Shown here in pieces: positions 1 to 10,707 of a stretch of 64,000 nucleotides of DNA. The stretch covers positions 6,245,519 through 6,309,518 of the forward strand of contig NW_009799179.1 in the NCBI RefSeq assembly GCF_000213175.1, in the 5' to 3' direction. Positions within the stretch are counted from its first letter, which is position 1; every line of letters begins with the position of its first letter. A program made the translations under genes and the position numbers. Source of the stretch: Neurospora tetrasperma FGSC 2508 (taxonomy: Eukaryota; Ascomycota; Sordariomycetes; Sordariales; Sordariaceae). The notes under the pieces are model-generated. The model ran no database searches, was not told where the DNA came from, and worked only from the letters and a program-made list of their open reading frames with translations.

Positions 1-481
1 CCGGGGGGGGAATCAATTTTCCCCCCCAGGGTGGACAAACCCTTTTTCCGGAAAAGTTTTTTTTTAACAGGGGGGGGCCCCTTTTTTTTCCGGGTTTCCC
101 CCCTTTTTTTGGAAGGAAATTTTTTAAAAAAATTTTTGGGCAAAAGGGGAATTTTGGGGAACTCCCCCGGAGGGTGGCCCCCCCCCCCCCCCCCAGGGGG
201 GTTCCTTGACCAGGGGCCCGTAAAACCCCCCCCCCCGGGTAAAAAAACCCCTAACCAAAAGGGCCCCCCTTTTCCCGGGGAATTTTTTTCCCGGGGGAAA
301 TTTGGCCCCCCCGGAAAATTTTTGGGGCCTGGGAAAAAGGGGGGGAGGTTTTTTTTTTTTTAACGGAAAAAAACGTTTTGGGGGTTTGGGAAAAAAGCCC
401 CCCCCCCCCCCCCCCCCCCTTTCCCCTTCCGGCTTATTTGCTGGCCCGCCTCTTGTCTATGTCTTGCTTACCTGTCGACAG
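1..481. other. Unreliable contig-end sequence
   Basis: Almost every homopolymer is stretched here: C runs near 181-194 and 401-419, many G, T and A runs of 6-10. The composition is unlike anything else in the window. The stretch lies directly upstream of a well conserved coding exon and should contain the 5' exons of that PP2A gene, yet no B55 reading frame is visible. I read it as low-quality sequence at a contig end. From about 430 the sequence looks normal and appears to be the end of an intron, with acceptor CAG at 479-481. Confidence 0.8.
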
Positions 482-1919
482 AAAAAAACCTGCGAATACA
501 AGTTTCATACCGAATTTCAGTCCCACGAGCCCGAGTTCGACTACCTCAAGTCCCTTGAAATTGAGGAAAAGATCAATAAAATCAAGTGGTGCAGGAGACA
601 AAATGCCTCCCACTACCTCCTCTCGACAAACGATAAGACGATCAAGCTATGGAAGGTGTTCGAGAAGTCGCTTAAGGTTGTCGCCGAGAACAACCTATCC
701 CATGATTTGACGCCTGCAAGCGTAGCCGGCGGTGGAGGCGCACCTCGTGCCTTACCTCATACTCAGTTTCGCAGTCCCGCCGATCTCAAGCTACCCAGGC
801 TTACCCATCACGACACAGTCGTTGCCGCCGTGCCTCGGAGAACATATGCCAATGCTCATGCGTACCACATCAACAGCATTTCCGTCAACAGCGATGGCGA
901 GACTTTCATCAGCAGTGATGATTTGCGGATCAACCTATGGAATCTGAATATCCAAGACCAGAGCTTCAACATTGTGGACATCAAGCCGGCGAACATGGAG
1001 GAATTGACAGAGGTCATTACGGCCGCAGAGTTCCACCCTCTGAGCTGCAACTGGTTCATGTATGCCAGTTCTAAGGGCACAATCAAGCTGGCAGATATGC
1101 GCGAAAGGGCGTTGTGCGACCAGCACGCAAAGAGTACGTTGGATTTCGGTGAATTGTGTTTGAAGTGTTGTTTTTTTTATCTCTATTTACCGCTGATCAT
1201 TGCTTACAATTCGTTCTTTTCTTCCCTGTACAGTGTTCGAACAAGAAGAAGACCCATCGTCCCGATCTTTCTTCTCTGAAATCATATCTTCCATCTCCGA
1301 CGTTCGATTCTCCCACGACGGCCGGTATATCCTTTCTCGCGACTACTTGACGGTCAAGATTTGGGATGTCAACATGGAGCGGCAGCCAGTCAAGACGATC
1401 CCAATTCATGAACACCTCAGGCCGAGACTCTGCGACACATACGAAAATGACAGCATTTTTGACAAATTCGAGGTTGTATTCTCTGGAGACGCCAAGAACG
1501 TAATGACAGGAAGCTACAACAACAACTTCATGATCTACCCATCGGATCCCGACAAGGAGGTGGAGGTCGTCCTGCAAGCGGATAAGTCGGCGTTCAAGGC
1601 CAAGAAAGTTGGGGTGCCGACACCCATTAATTCGTCGACAAGTCCTACAGCTAACGGTGGTAAGAAGGGAAATTCACGGGCAGGAAGCCCGGCAGCGGCA
1701 GGCCAGGGCCAAAGGATGCGTAAAGAGACAGACGCCGACCAAATCGACTTCAACAAGAAGATTCTCCATATGAGCTGGCATCCGTTCGAGGACAGCATCG
1801 CCATCGCAGCAACCAACAACGTAAGTTATTGCCCCCCTAGTTCTTGACCGCATCCTCATCTGGGCCCTATCGATAGCTAACCATCTTTCCCACAGCTATT
1901 TGTCTTTTCCGCGTTGTAG
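482..1919 (+). CDS. PP2A regulatory subunit B (B55/Cdc55/PR55), 5' end missing
   Basis: This is the WD40 B-type regulatory subunit of protein phosphatase 2A. It directs the A-C core to mitotic and cell-polarity substrates in the nucleus and cytoplasm. Visible exons are 482-1133, 1234-1820 and 1896-1919; introns are GT-AG, and the last exon encodes only LFVFSAL before the stop. They give 420 codons. Family signatures include [48 protein letters not shown] and a C-terminal [17 protein letters not shown]. An Ala/Gly/Ser-rich insert (about residues 370-400 of the visible part) between the last repeats is typical of filamentous fungi. The N-terminal exons (roughly the first WD repeat) lie in the unreadable sequence before 482, so the true start cannot be given. 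The gene is intact from 482 onward. Confidence 0.93.
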
Positions 1920-3550
1920 GCAGAATGATGAAGGCAGGGGGATGGATGTGATTGGGATTCCCTTCACACAACTGCTGGGGCTATTATGCCTCTCGTTCCA
2001 CAGTCTGACTGGGAGCATTCGCGGTTCTGGTTTGTTCGTGCTCGACTTGTCGAGGCCTGGGGCATGGTGGCGTCTTTAGGAAGAGCGAGACGGATAGCCG
2101 GGTTGAAAGATGGGGACACATATAGGTCAGGGATGCATTGGGAGGCAGTTTTGCGGGGAAAGTAGCAGTCATGAAGAGCTACGCCCGGTTTGGCACATCG
2201 ACTTTTCCAAGATCCCATGAAGAAGGCAGGGCGGGCGTGAGGAACGAAGCGGAAGTGAAACAAAGGGCCCAGGGAGCCGCCAGCCTTGGACGATAAGGGG
2301 AGAGTAACTCGTATGTTAAATAACCATTATGTCCTTCTCGTTCCGTCCGCAGGGCAGAGCGCCGAGTGTCATGTCACGATGGGATGGATGTAAGCGCTTG
2401 ATTCGGCATGGAATACCCACCAGTTCCCAGATGTTCCGCGCAGAACGTAGAAAGCAAAAGATACCAATATGAAAACATGACTAAGCGTAGGTTTTGGCTC
2501 AAAAAAAAATAAAAAAATAAATAAAAAAAAAGGAAAAAGGAAATAAACGAAAATACAACAGCAGTCTCATACCAGAGTTCGAGTTGGGATGAATTACAAA
2601 CAAAGGTAAGTTGTCAACATGCCCCTCTTTTGTTTTGGTACAGTCCGATACTGGTTTGTTTATCAGCTTGACTTACGGACTGAGTGAGACTCGTCGGTGC
2701 CAACCCGTCCTCAAAGCCGTAATAATACTTCGAGTTGCAGAATTATCAGCCAGACATGAATACCAGTACTTGATTGAACATATGACTAACTCAATAAACC
2801 TACATAGTCGAGAAATAAAAACGTATATAAAGTGGATGTGGAAACGCCTGGACACGTGTTGACCCGAGGTCTCGAGCTAACAGCCAGGAGTACATTGTAG
2901 ATGTTGGTGATGTTGATGCCAATTCGTTTGACGAAATATGTATAACTGTATCTTACGCTGTGTAGTGTATGTTAGCATGACGCTGTTCTGTCGGTACCAT
3001 TTGTGCAGTGAACGCAGTGCCGCACAGGGGCCACGGCCGGCAAACAAAGACTCCCAACCTGGAACCTCCCAGTGACAATTCCGTCCAGGTGCTCAACAAC
3101 CTCAACCATTCAACGCCAAATCTTGATTGCCAAAAGCACGAGCCGACGACCACCTTAATATTCAAGCATACGTTTCCTCGAATCACCGAATACAGCGCCT
3201 TCGTTCTCGAACAGCTCAGCCAGTACCACCACCAACACTCGAGCGCAACAACCGTAGCTTGGAAGGCTCAGCAGGACTCAAGCCCACAAGAACCCCAACG
3301 TCGAAGGCGCCGCAAACAAGACAAGAATCTCCGAGGCTCACACTGCCGGCCAAACGAATCGGCAATCTGGATCAAATTCCCTCCCGGTAGCGAGTGCATC
3401 AATCCGAATACCGTCTTTCTTCTCCAGAACGCCAGGTCAGCCAGCCAGCGGCGCGCACGCTCCCATCACCAGATGACAAAACCAACAAACAATACGCACA
3501 AGTGAACAAGTGAACGAACGAACGAACAAACGAACCCTCAACCTAAAATA
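1920..3550. other. Gene-free spacer: B55 3' flank and rpb4 promoter/leader
   Basis: No convincing coding region. An A-rich tract at about 2501-2560 may mark 3' flank sequence. A GAAC/GAAC-like tetranucleotide repeat at 3502-3535 sits just before the rpb4 start, in what is presumably its 5' UTR. An open frame over 3008-3505 has no ATG start and no recognisable protein character. Confidence 0.6.
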
Positions 3551-4061
3551 ATGTCGGACCAACACCACGCCCCTACCTCGCGCTCCAAGCCGCCCCCTCC
3601 CGGCGAGGAGGAAGCCTCGGCGGTGTTGAAGCTGGGCGAGTTTCAGGACGTGGACACGCTCACCCTCTCAGAGGCTTCCCTCGTCATCAACGCGCTCATG
3701 ACCAAGCGTCGCAAGGACCGCAAGGACCGGAACGAGACGGACGTGCTGAACAAGACGCTCGACTACCTGGACGCGTTCGCGCGGTTCAAGCAGAAGGAGA
3801 ACGTCGAGGCCGTGGAGAGATTGTTGAGCGCGCGTAAGGAGCTGACCAAGTTCGAGAGGGCGCAGATTGGTATGGTTGCCTAGTCAAAGGGAAGTGATAC
3901 GATGCGACTGACTGACTCTTTTTGAAATTGGCTATCTAGGATCACTCTGTTGCGATAGTGCCGACGAGTGCAAGACGCTGATCCCCTCCCTGGCGGACAA
4001 GATCACCGACGATGAGCTACAAGAATTGCTGGACGAGATGGCCAAGCTCATGAGCACCTAG
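3551..4061 (+). CDS. rpb4: RNA polymerase II subunit Rpb4
   Basis: Rpb4 pairs with Rpb7 to form the stalk of RNA polymerase II. It acts in initiation, in transcription under stress, and in mRNA export and decay. Exons are 3551-3869 and 3940-4061, joined by a 70-nt intron (GTATGG...CTAG) that splits a Gly codon. The product is 146 aa, normal for filamentous fungi. A disordered Pro/Ser-rich N-terminus (1-25) precedes the Rpb4/HRDC-like fold: LKLGEFQDVDTLTLSEASL, a basic MTKRRKDRKDRNETD segment, LDYLDAFARFK, FERAQIGSLC and a C-terminal DDELQELLDEMAKLMST helix. The start has a purine at -3. The long spacer upstream probably holds its promoter. Confidence 0.95.
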
Positions 4062-4713
4062 GAGGGCACACCTGAGAGAGTCATTTTGTAGGACAGCAAT
4101 TGGTAATGCGGGTTGAGTTGCTTCTTTTGTTCCTGTCCTCTGTTTCTATCTGCTAAGATTTTTCTTTACGACACACTGCATAACTTGCTCGCCTGGGAGA
4201 TGACCGAACAGGTGGGAAACCGGTGATTTTTTTACAAAAAAAATTAAAAGACTAAAGGGCCACCAAGCTGGATCATGGTTGTCAGGACTGGTTACGGAAA
4301 GGGGGAAAATGCATGGTTTGGCGTCTAAGGGCCGCTTTTTGATCAATAGACCATCTATCATTTCTTGTTTACCACGGTATTCCAGTCCTTCGCTCGGGTG
4401 ATCCCATAGCAATCGGTTCTTTTCCAGGCAAGATGAGGGCCAGGACATTATCCTGGTGAGTCGGAGTAAGTGTCCTCCACGTCACCTGCGTCATTGATGT
4501 GCCTAGATTAATAGCCCGAATCAGTCATGAAGCTCGAGCATATCCCGTTTCTCCAAGAGCGTTTCGTGCTTGGAATTGCTTCTCTCGTGGAAGCTAATCG
4601 CGTTCTTCAGCGTCTCTTGTGTGGCAGGACGTTGTAGGCTCTCATGAAACCCGTCCGCTCACCGACTTCAGAATCAAGCCATCGTGTGTCCTTGCTCAGT
4701 CCAATGGAGTGCT
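4062..4713. other. Convergent 3' spacer between rpb4 and the surface-protein gene
   Basis: No coding potential seen on either strand. It should hold the two facing 3' UTRs and polyadenylation regions. Confidence 0.6.
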
Positions 4714-5778
4714 CTAGTTGTTCGGGCCCCGGGTGTGTTGCGGTGGCCTCTCATTGCTTTCAAGCTCGGGGATTTCGTGCATGGGCTCGAACCTTTTGCC
4801 CCATCCACCCTGCTGGTACGCCTGGGTTGAGTCGAGTTCCGAAGCACTTCGCGATGGGTAGTTCGGGCTGGCCGGAGTGCTTGCACTATTGTGACTCGCT
4901 GGTGTCGACATGGTCGTCGCTCCGCTGAAACGGTGACTTTCATAGTCCATCGGCGAGCCTGGCCAGTTCGTGTTGGTTGGGGATCCCGAGCTTGTCGCGT
5001 CTAGAGTTTTGGTCAATATAGAAATCCCTGCTGGCCCACTGCGACTACGTTACGTCTGATGCTCGGGGGATGGAGTTCGCTTACCTCGTCCTCTGTACTC
5101 GCAAGGGATGGGTGTGGGAACCGGTTGGTAGCTTCCAAGCGGGAAATGGGAGCTAGACTGGGATACGTTCTTATTTTGTGCCGTTTCGGCTGGGTTGCTT
5201 CGGTCGGTTGGGCCCAGGAACGACGAAACGTTTGCAGTTTCCATGGCGTCCTTTTTCTCATCTTTCTTCGCGCGTCGTCGGCCCCACCACATACAAACTG
5301 AGATGGCGAAGAAGATGAAGGCCAGGGAGCAGCCTACTGCAATCCCCGCTATGGCGCCAGCTGAAAGTTCCTTGTGGACTACAATGGGCGGTGCATCGGG
5401 AGTGGCAGTGACCGTGGCGCTGGGGGTTGATGAAGCACTACTGATAGTGCTTGTCGAGGAAGTGTCGGAAGTCGTGCTTGTCCACGATGACTCTTTGTCA
5501 GATTCCGTGCTGGTAAAGGCAGAGGTAGAGGCAGTGGCAGTTTTTGTTATGGTAGTCGTGGCATCTTCACCACCAGGTTTATACCGATCAGGGCAGTCGA
5601 CCATATCCGGGCGGCAGGGATCCATCGCACAACAGCCAGCATAGGGAATGCCCTGGGCCACGTTGCATGTGTACCATTGGTAACCCTTAGGGCAGTTTCC
5701 GCCATCCCTCTGAGCGACCAACGGGGCTGCTTCAGGGAGATGTACGTGAGGAGGCTTCCTGGACAAATCCAATGCCAT
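4714..5778 (-). CDS. Single-pass membrane protein with Cys-rich head and Ser/Thr stalk
   Basis: Function not known. On the minus strand the exons are 5778-5085 and 5030-4714, with a 54-nt intron (57 nt if the second of two tandem CAG acceptors is used), giving 335-336 aa. The ATG at 5778 has a strong context (GCCATGG) and is preferred to upstream in-frame codons. Residues 29-62 carry six cysteines, including CPKGYQWYTC, YAGCC and DPC, a motif common in fungal surface proteins. A Ser/Thr-rich stalk (about 70-130) leads to one transmembrane helix (about 141-165, GAIAGIAVGCSLAFIFFAIS), then a basic stop-transfer GRRRAKKDEKK and a 160-residue polar cytoplasmic tail. No cleavable signal peptide is evident, so topology (Cys head outside) is inferred from the basic flank. 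The layout resembles Mid2/Wsc-like sensors, but I see no WSC domain. Confidence 0.8.
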
Positions 5779-7038
5779 GGCTTCGAGGTTCTTACTCGGT
5801 CGGGTGAGAGAGACTCGTCGTGCCTGGGAACCTGTCCAGAATGGATGGTGAGGAAGGCGTTTGGGTACAGAATAGTCCGAGGTTGAGTTCGAAGCCCGCG
5901 TTGGAAGGGGTGGCGACGGCGAAAGAGTGACAACTACAGCTGAGCTGAAATGGAAGGGAAGGAAGGTATCGGCTCGAGCAAGAAGAAAGTGGAATGGAGA
6001 GTTGAAGGAAAGGAAGAGGGGAGAGCAAACAGCAAGAGGGAGTAGCACTCGTAGATAGCGGTGGAGGGGCGAACCACCAAAGTGGAAAGAGCAAGCGACG
6101 GCAACCTGAGGAAGGAAACGACACTTGTATGTTTCCCCAGCCGCGGTCTCCCCACTGGTGCCCGGGAATCTGGGAGGGGTTCAGGGAGCGCAAATACCCC
6201 TTATGGTATGACTGTTGGGATGAAATAGGCTATGGACACTAAGTGGTAATTCGATATGTTCGTCAACTCCAACCCGGCCAACGAATCGAGATGTCTGGCC
6301 TCGTGCCTCATGTGATCTCGACGAAAAGAGAAGAAGGCTTCCAAGCCTGGCGGAACGCAAACCGAGGACACCCATGGCTGGCTGCCCGTTCGGAAACCCT
6401 CGTCTTACCTATCAGAACAGCAGATATGGCAAGGCCGTCAGGCGATGGTCGCTCGGTGAGCTGGCCGGTGCACAAGGATATACGCGGCCTTGCACGGGTG
6501 TAGCCTTGAGGCAGTTCCGTTCTTCTATTCGATTTCCAAGCGACACTTAGCCATCAAGCGACGGTGAACCCGATAATGTCGGTCTTGGTACCGCAGTCAA
6601 AATGTTTGCACAGCACTTTGCCTCTACACGCCATGTTGATATGGGGAGGTTGTCCGGTCCCTCGAGATCTGTGGTACAAGTGGTTCAATGTGAAGGTCAT
6701 ATGATAATAAGGCCTTCCAAGGTCCGAAATGGCGAATATCAGAAAGTCGTCTCGCTCCTGTCTGGTTAGATTTTGATGTATTTCACTCCAAGTAGGCCAC
6801 GGCCTGTTTCGAGCGTCATATCTGAACCATCAGGGAAGTCTGGAAGCAAGCTTTTCTCTATACAATCATATATATCATGTCCAGACTCGTGAACAGGGCT
6901 ATCAGTCAACCGCAAATTACGCGGGGCCCAACAAAATCGCATTGACAAAGTAAACAACATAAAAGGGGTATTTAGTCAACCTGTGGCTACCGTCCACTTT
7001 TGTCACTATAGCCATGCGACGCCTACAATTTCCTCAAC
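5779..7038. other. Gene-free spacer: surface-protein promoter and puf6 3' flank
   Basis: Read on the minus strand, 5779-6120 is rich in C/T, as expected for a leader or core promoter in these fungi. Nothing else recognisable; the short open frames have no protein-like character. Confidence 0.55.
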
Positions 7039-9153
7039 TTAGGCATCGAGCTTCTCCAAAAGGAGCTTCGAGCCCTGGTTGCCCTTGGGGGCAGAGGTAT
7101 CCTTGCCCTTCTTGGCCTTTGACTTCTCCTCCATCTCTTCCTTCTTCGACGCCGGAGCTTCAGTTGCGGCCTTGATAAGAGCCTTCTTGTTGGACTTGAG
7201 GGTCTTGAGGAGCTCCTTCTTCGACGAGAAGTCGGAAGCCTCGAGCATGGCTAGCACCGACCAAGAGCTAGGGCCGGTGGCCCATTGTACGATGTGGTCC
7301 TTGATGACGGGATAGAGAAGATCGGCGAAGTTGAGCGGGGGGTCGACCTTCTGGATGCTGCCCGTGGCCTTGTCAAACCGGCCGCCAGCAATCAGTGTCT
7401 TGAACATGCGACCACCGTGAATGGTTGTCGAGATGTGAGGGGGGAGGGCTTGGTAGGCATCCTTGGGCGCCTCAGCGTTGGGATCGCCACCAGCAGTAGA
7501 GGCAATAGCCTCCAACGCGGCCTTCTTATCTCCAGTCGCCGAAAGCAAAACATCAGTAACAAACTGGCAACCGAAAGAGGTGGCCACCAGGTCGGCGGGT
7601 GAGCTTGCGATGGCCGCAAGGAGCTGAGACGACATGGCCGTCACCAACTCCTTACGCCTAACCTCGGCGTCCTTCTTGCTGGTCTTGGTGCGGATCTCAT
7701 GAATCTCCTTCAGAATCTCCAGGTCGGTGGCGTGGCTGGCAGGGAACAACGCTTTGGACATTCCCTCAAAGAGATATAATACCGTCGTGCGCGCGTTGAG
7801 GTCGTTAGCGAGAAAGATGACGTGCTCGGCATCCTTCTCTTCATTCTTACCAAGAATCTCGGAGAAGATCGTCTTAGACGTGAGGACAGTGTCATCAAGG
7901 AGATCGTAGGCGGCGAGGATGATCGCGTGCGCGTGATTGTCACCACTCATGAGCTGGTAGGTGTCCTTGTAGGCCTTGAGCAGCTGCTTACGGTCCTTGG
8001 CGGTTCCGTGCGCAAGGAGCAAACACACGAGGCGGGCGCCAGACTTGGTGAATGCCATGTTTTTGAGCAAGTCGCCGGTCTCATCCTCCTTAATAGTCTC
8101 AAAGAACTCCTTGAACTCTTCGCTTTCGGGGTTAAGGTTGAGGAAGTACTGCAACAGAGCGTCGTGGAGCATGGTGAAACCAGTCATTTTCTTTTGAATG
8201 AGGCCATTGGCCATGTCAAAAAGGTACTTCATTGCCGTTGTCCTCTTGCTGGGCTCGTCAGCCAAAATCTTGGAGAGATCGCCAGTGACCTCGGTACCCT
8301 TGGGTTGCCTAAACAGAGCAAACTCGGGACCGTACCACTCGCGAAGGAGGTTGGCCTTTTGCTCCTTGGTCACAACACCGCGGTAGACATCGTCCAGAAT
8401 CCAGGAACCCTCAGCATGGTTGATGAGCTTGCGAACTTTGCCGTAAAACTCGGGGACGATGATGTCGCGGATCTCCTTGTCGTTCTGCACCAGAAGCTTG
8501 CCGATCAGGAACTTGGCATACCTGCTCTCGGCGAGCTGCGCATAGGTTCCTTGAAGCTCCTTCGCAATCTGCCTACGCTGAACCGGGGTGGCGTACTTGA
8601 CGGCGGTCTGGACGGCACGGACAGCATCGTGCTTTAGGACAAAGTCCTTGATGCGGCCAGTTATGATGGTGAACAACTCCTCAACGAGCTGTTGGCGCTC
8701 CTCCTTAAGCACATGCGACTTGCGACGGAGCTTCTCCCACAGCTTCTTGGTACGGTGCACCTCATCGGCCAGTGGCTTCGCGTTCTTGCGTTCTTGGGCG
8801 AGTTGTTTTTGCTTGGCGTGCGCCTCCCTGGAGCTTGTGCCTGCGTTGTGTTAGTCAAAGAACAGAGCGAGGTTCGGTTATCATGGGGCATATATGGTAA
8901 AGCGAGGCAACGTACCAGACTTGGTCTCGTTGGAGCCATTGCCGGACTCATTGGGCGTGGATGTTGTGGTCTCTCCTGTGTGGAACTCGGCGTCTGAGCT
9001 TTCATCGGAGGATTCGTTGTCTTCGGCTTCGGCCTTGATGTGTTTCTTGCCAGAGGTGGTCTTTACTGCTTTTGTACGGCCATCCTCGTTATGCTTGCCG
9101 AACGCCTTTCTCTTTCCGCCGGCAGCGGCTGCTGAAGACGACTTGGTCGCCAT
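7039..9153 (-). CDS. puf6: Pumilio-family ribosome biogenesis protein Puf6 (PUM3-like)
   Basis: Puf6-type proteins are atypical Pumilio-repeat proteins of the nucleolus. They bind RNA without the usual PUF base code and help build the 60S subunit; in yeast Puf6 also represses ASH1 mRNA. Exons on the minus strand are 9153-8916 and 8840-7039, with a 75-nt intron splitting a Gly codon; product 679 aa. Residues 1-80 are a Lys/Ser/Glu-rich tail with probable nuclear signals. A basic linker (HAKQKQLAQERKNAKPLADE) precedes the Puf repeats, seen in HDAVRAVQTAVKYAT, ESRYAKFLIGKLL and SGARLVCLLLAHGTAKDRK. The CPL domain (about 480-620) includes SSPADLVATSFGCQFVTDVL and HGGRMFKTLIAGG. The tail is Lys-rich. 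It is divergent from the Gir2-like gene. Confidence 0.93.
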
Positions 9154-9707
9154 TGATGCTATGCAATGTCTGTGTTGCTCCGGAATGTGAAGGATTGATC
9201 TAGGTATGGGGGGTTTGTGTTGATTTCGTACCGGGTGGGCGCTGGTTCAAAGGTAATGGTCGAGCAGGAATGGATGAAAGTGCAGGTATTCAGACGGGAA
9301 TCCGAAACTTTGGAGTGCCCTGTATCTGAAGCCTCTGAATTGGAAATTCTGTAGCACGTTTCCGCTGAAAATTTCTGGATCCGCATCCTGGCATCTGCCG
9401 GGCGGTGAGGAGCTTTCCGGGGTTCTGTGGTGGGGCGACTGGATCGACACTGTCTAGAACTGTCCATTGATACAACAAGGAACCCAGGCAGGACCCCACC
9501 ATAGATTGAGCCGCGCTCGCGTTTTGGAGTTTGGCCTGCACCTGACGCTACAGTCACTGCAGTGCCGTCTGGTTGCCCCTCCTCTTCTCTAGGTTAGTAA
9601 ACGCCTGAAAGTCAACATTGCCAGCACCCATTTTTGGAAGGAGTCTTTCACGTTTTATGTCGTCCAACACACTGCAAACTTGAAAGACGCCCTACCGATT
9701 GGACATT
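9154..9707. promoter_or_regulatory. Shared upstream region of puf6 (-) and the Gir2-like gene (+)
   Basis: This 554-bp head-to-head spacer must contain both promoters. A TGAAAATTT word near 9366 resembles the RRPE element of ribosome-biogenesis promoters, but one short match is weak evidence. No other motif stands out. Confidence 0.45.
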
Positions 9708-10462
9708 ATGGGCCGCGAAGAACAAATTGAAGAAAGGGAAGTCCTCGACTCCATCTTCCCAGATGAGATCCAAGGTTCGATTGTTCGCCCACATCGGTTG
9801 CCGTTCAGGCATGGGCCTGTCCTAACCCAAGCTCGACTCGTCTAGATATCTCCGATACCGAATACCGGATTACTATCACGCTGGACATTCCTGATGATGA
9901 TGCCGAAGAAACACCAAGCATGGTACTTACCGTACGGTACCCCGAAGACTATCCCGACAAGCCACCTTTCCTTGAGCTTGCGTCCGCCCCAAATGCGCCG
10001 CCCCATCAGTACATAAACATTGCCGACGATCGGTTCCAGCTGCTCGAAGGTATCCAAGAGACAATTGAAGAGAATTTGGGGATGGCCATGATCTTTACTG
10101 TTGTATCGGCGTTGAAGGATGCTGCGGAGCAACTGGCAGTAGAGCGGAGGGACGCTGCTATCAAGGCGCAAGAGGAGGCCGCCCTTGCCGCGGAGCGCGA
10201 AGAGAACAAGAAGTTCCAGGGCACTCCCGTCAATCGCGAAACCTTTCTGAAGTGGAGGGAGAGCTTCTTGCAGGAACTGGAAGATCAGAGAATCAAGGAG
10301 GAAGAGGAAAAGGCGGCCGAGATGAAGAAGGCAAGGATAAAGGAGCCTGTCAAGCTCACGGGTAAACAACTCTGGGAGAGGGGCTTGGCTGGGAAGGGTG
10401 ATGAGGACCTGGAAGGCGATGATGACGTCCCCGTGGAAGAGGTCCAGAAACTCACGGTTTAG
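9708..10462 (+). CDS. gir2: RWD-domain protein, Gir2/RWDD1 family
   Basis: Gir2 is a cytoplasmic RWD protein that binds Gcn1 and the GTPase Rbg2 (a DRG2 homologue) on ribosomes and dampens Gcn2 signalling. Exons are 9708-9774 and 9846-10462; the 71-nt intron has a weak donor (GTTCGA) but a normal TCTAG acceptor, and splicing gives QDISDTEYR in frame. The product is 227 aa, usual for the family. Signs of the family are the N-terminal GREEQIEEREVLDSIFPDEI, the RWD core motif RYPEDYPDKPPFLEL, a long charged helix (about 120-200, Glu/Lys/Arg-rich) and a C-terminal LTGKQLWERGL motif with an acidic tail. It converges on acl4 over a 245-bp gap. Confidence 0.92.
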
Positions 10463-10707
10463 GACCGTTAGACAAATCGTAAGCCCTCTATCACGTTCGC
10501 CAAAATTATCTAATTCTTGGCTGTAGGCTTTATTTCGCTCTAAGTATACACGTTACCTAACCCATGTGAAAACCAATCCTGAACATTACTTTTTTTCCCC
10601 TCTTAACCAGACTCCAGGATATGCCATAACAAGTTTGCATGAAAAAGACACCTCAGCTTAAGGTGGTATGGTTAGAAGACAAACGAGACGAAGCCAGTTG
10701 GGGCTAT

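Noticed and set aside
31-363. Open frame of 110 codons at the window start
   Set aside because: Lies in homopolymer-inflated low-quality sequence; the product is only Phe/Gly/Pro/Lys runs.
3008-3505. 165-codon open frame just before rpb4
   Set aside because: No ATG start, Gln/Arg/Ser-rich non-protein-like composition; best read as rpb4 leader.
7822-8637. 271-codon frame opposite puf6
   Set aside because: Antisense shadow of the conserved Puf6 coding exon.
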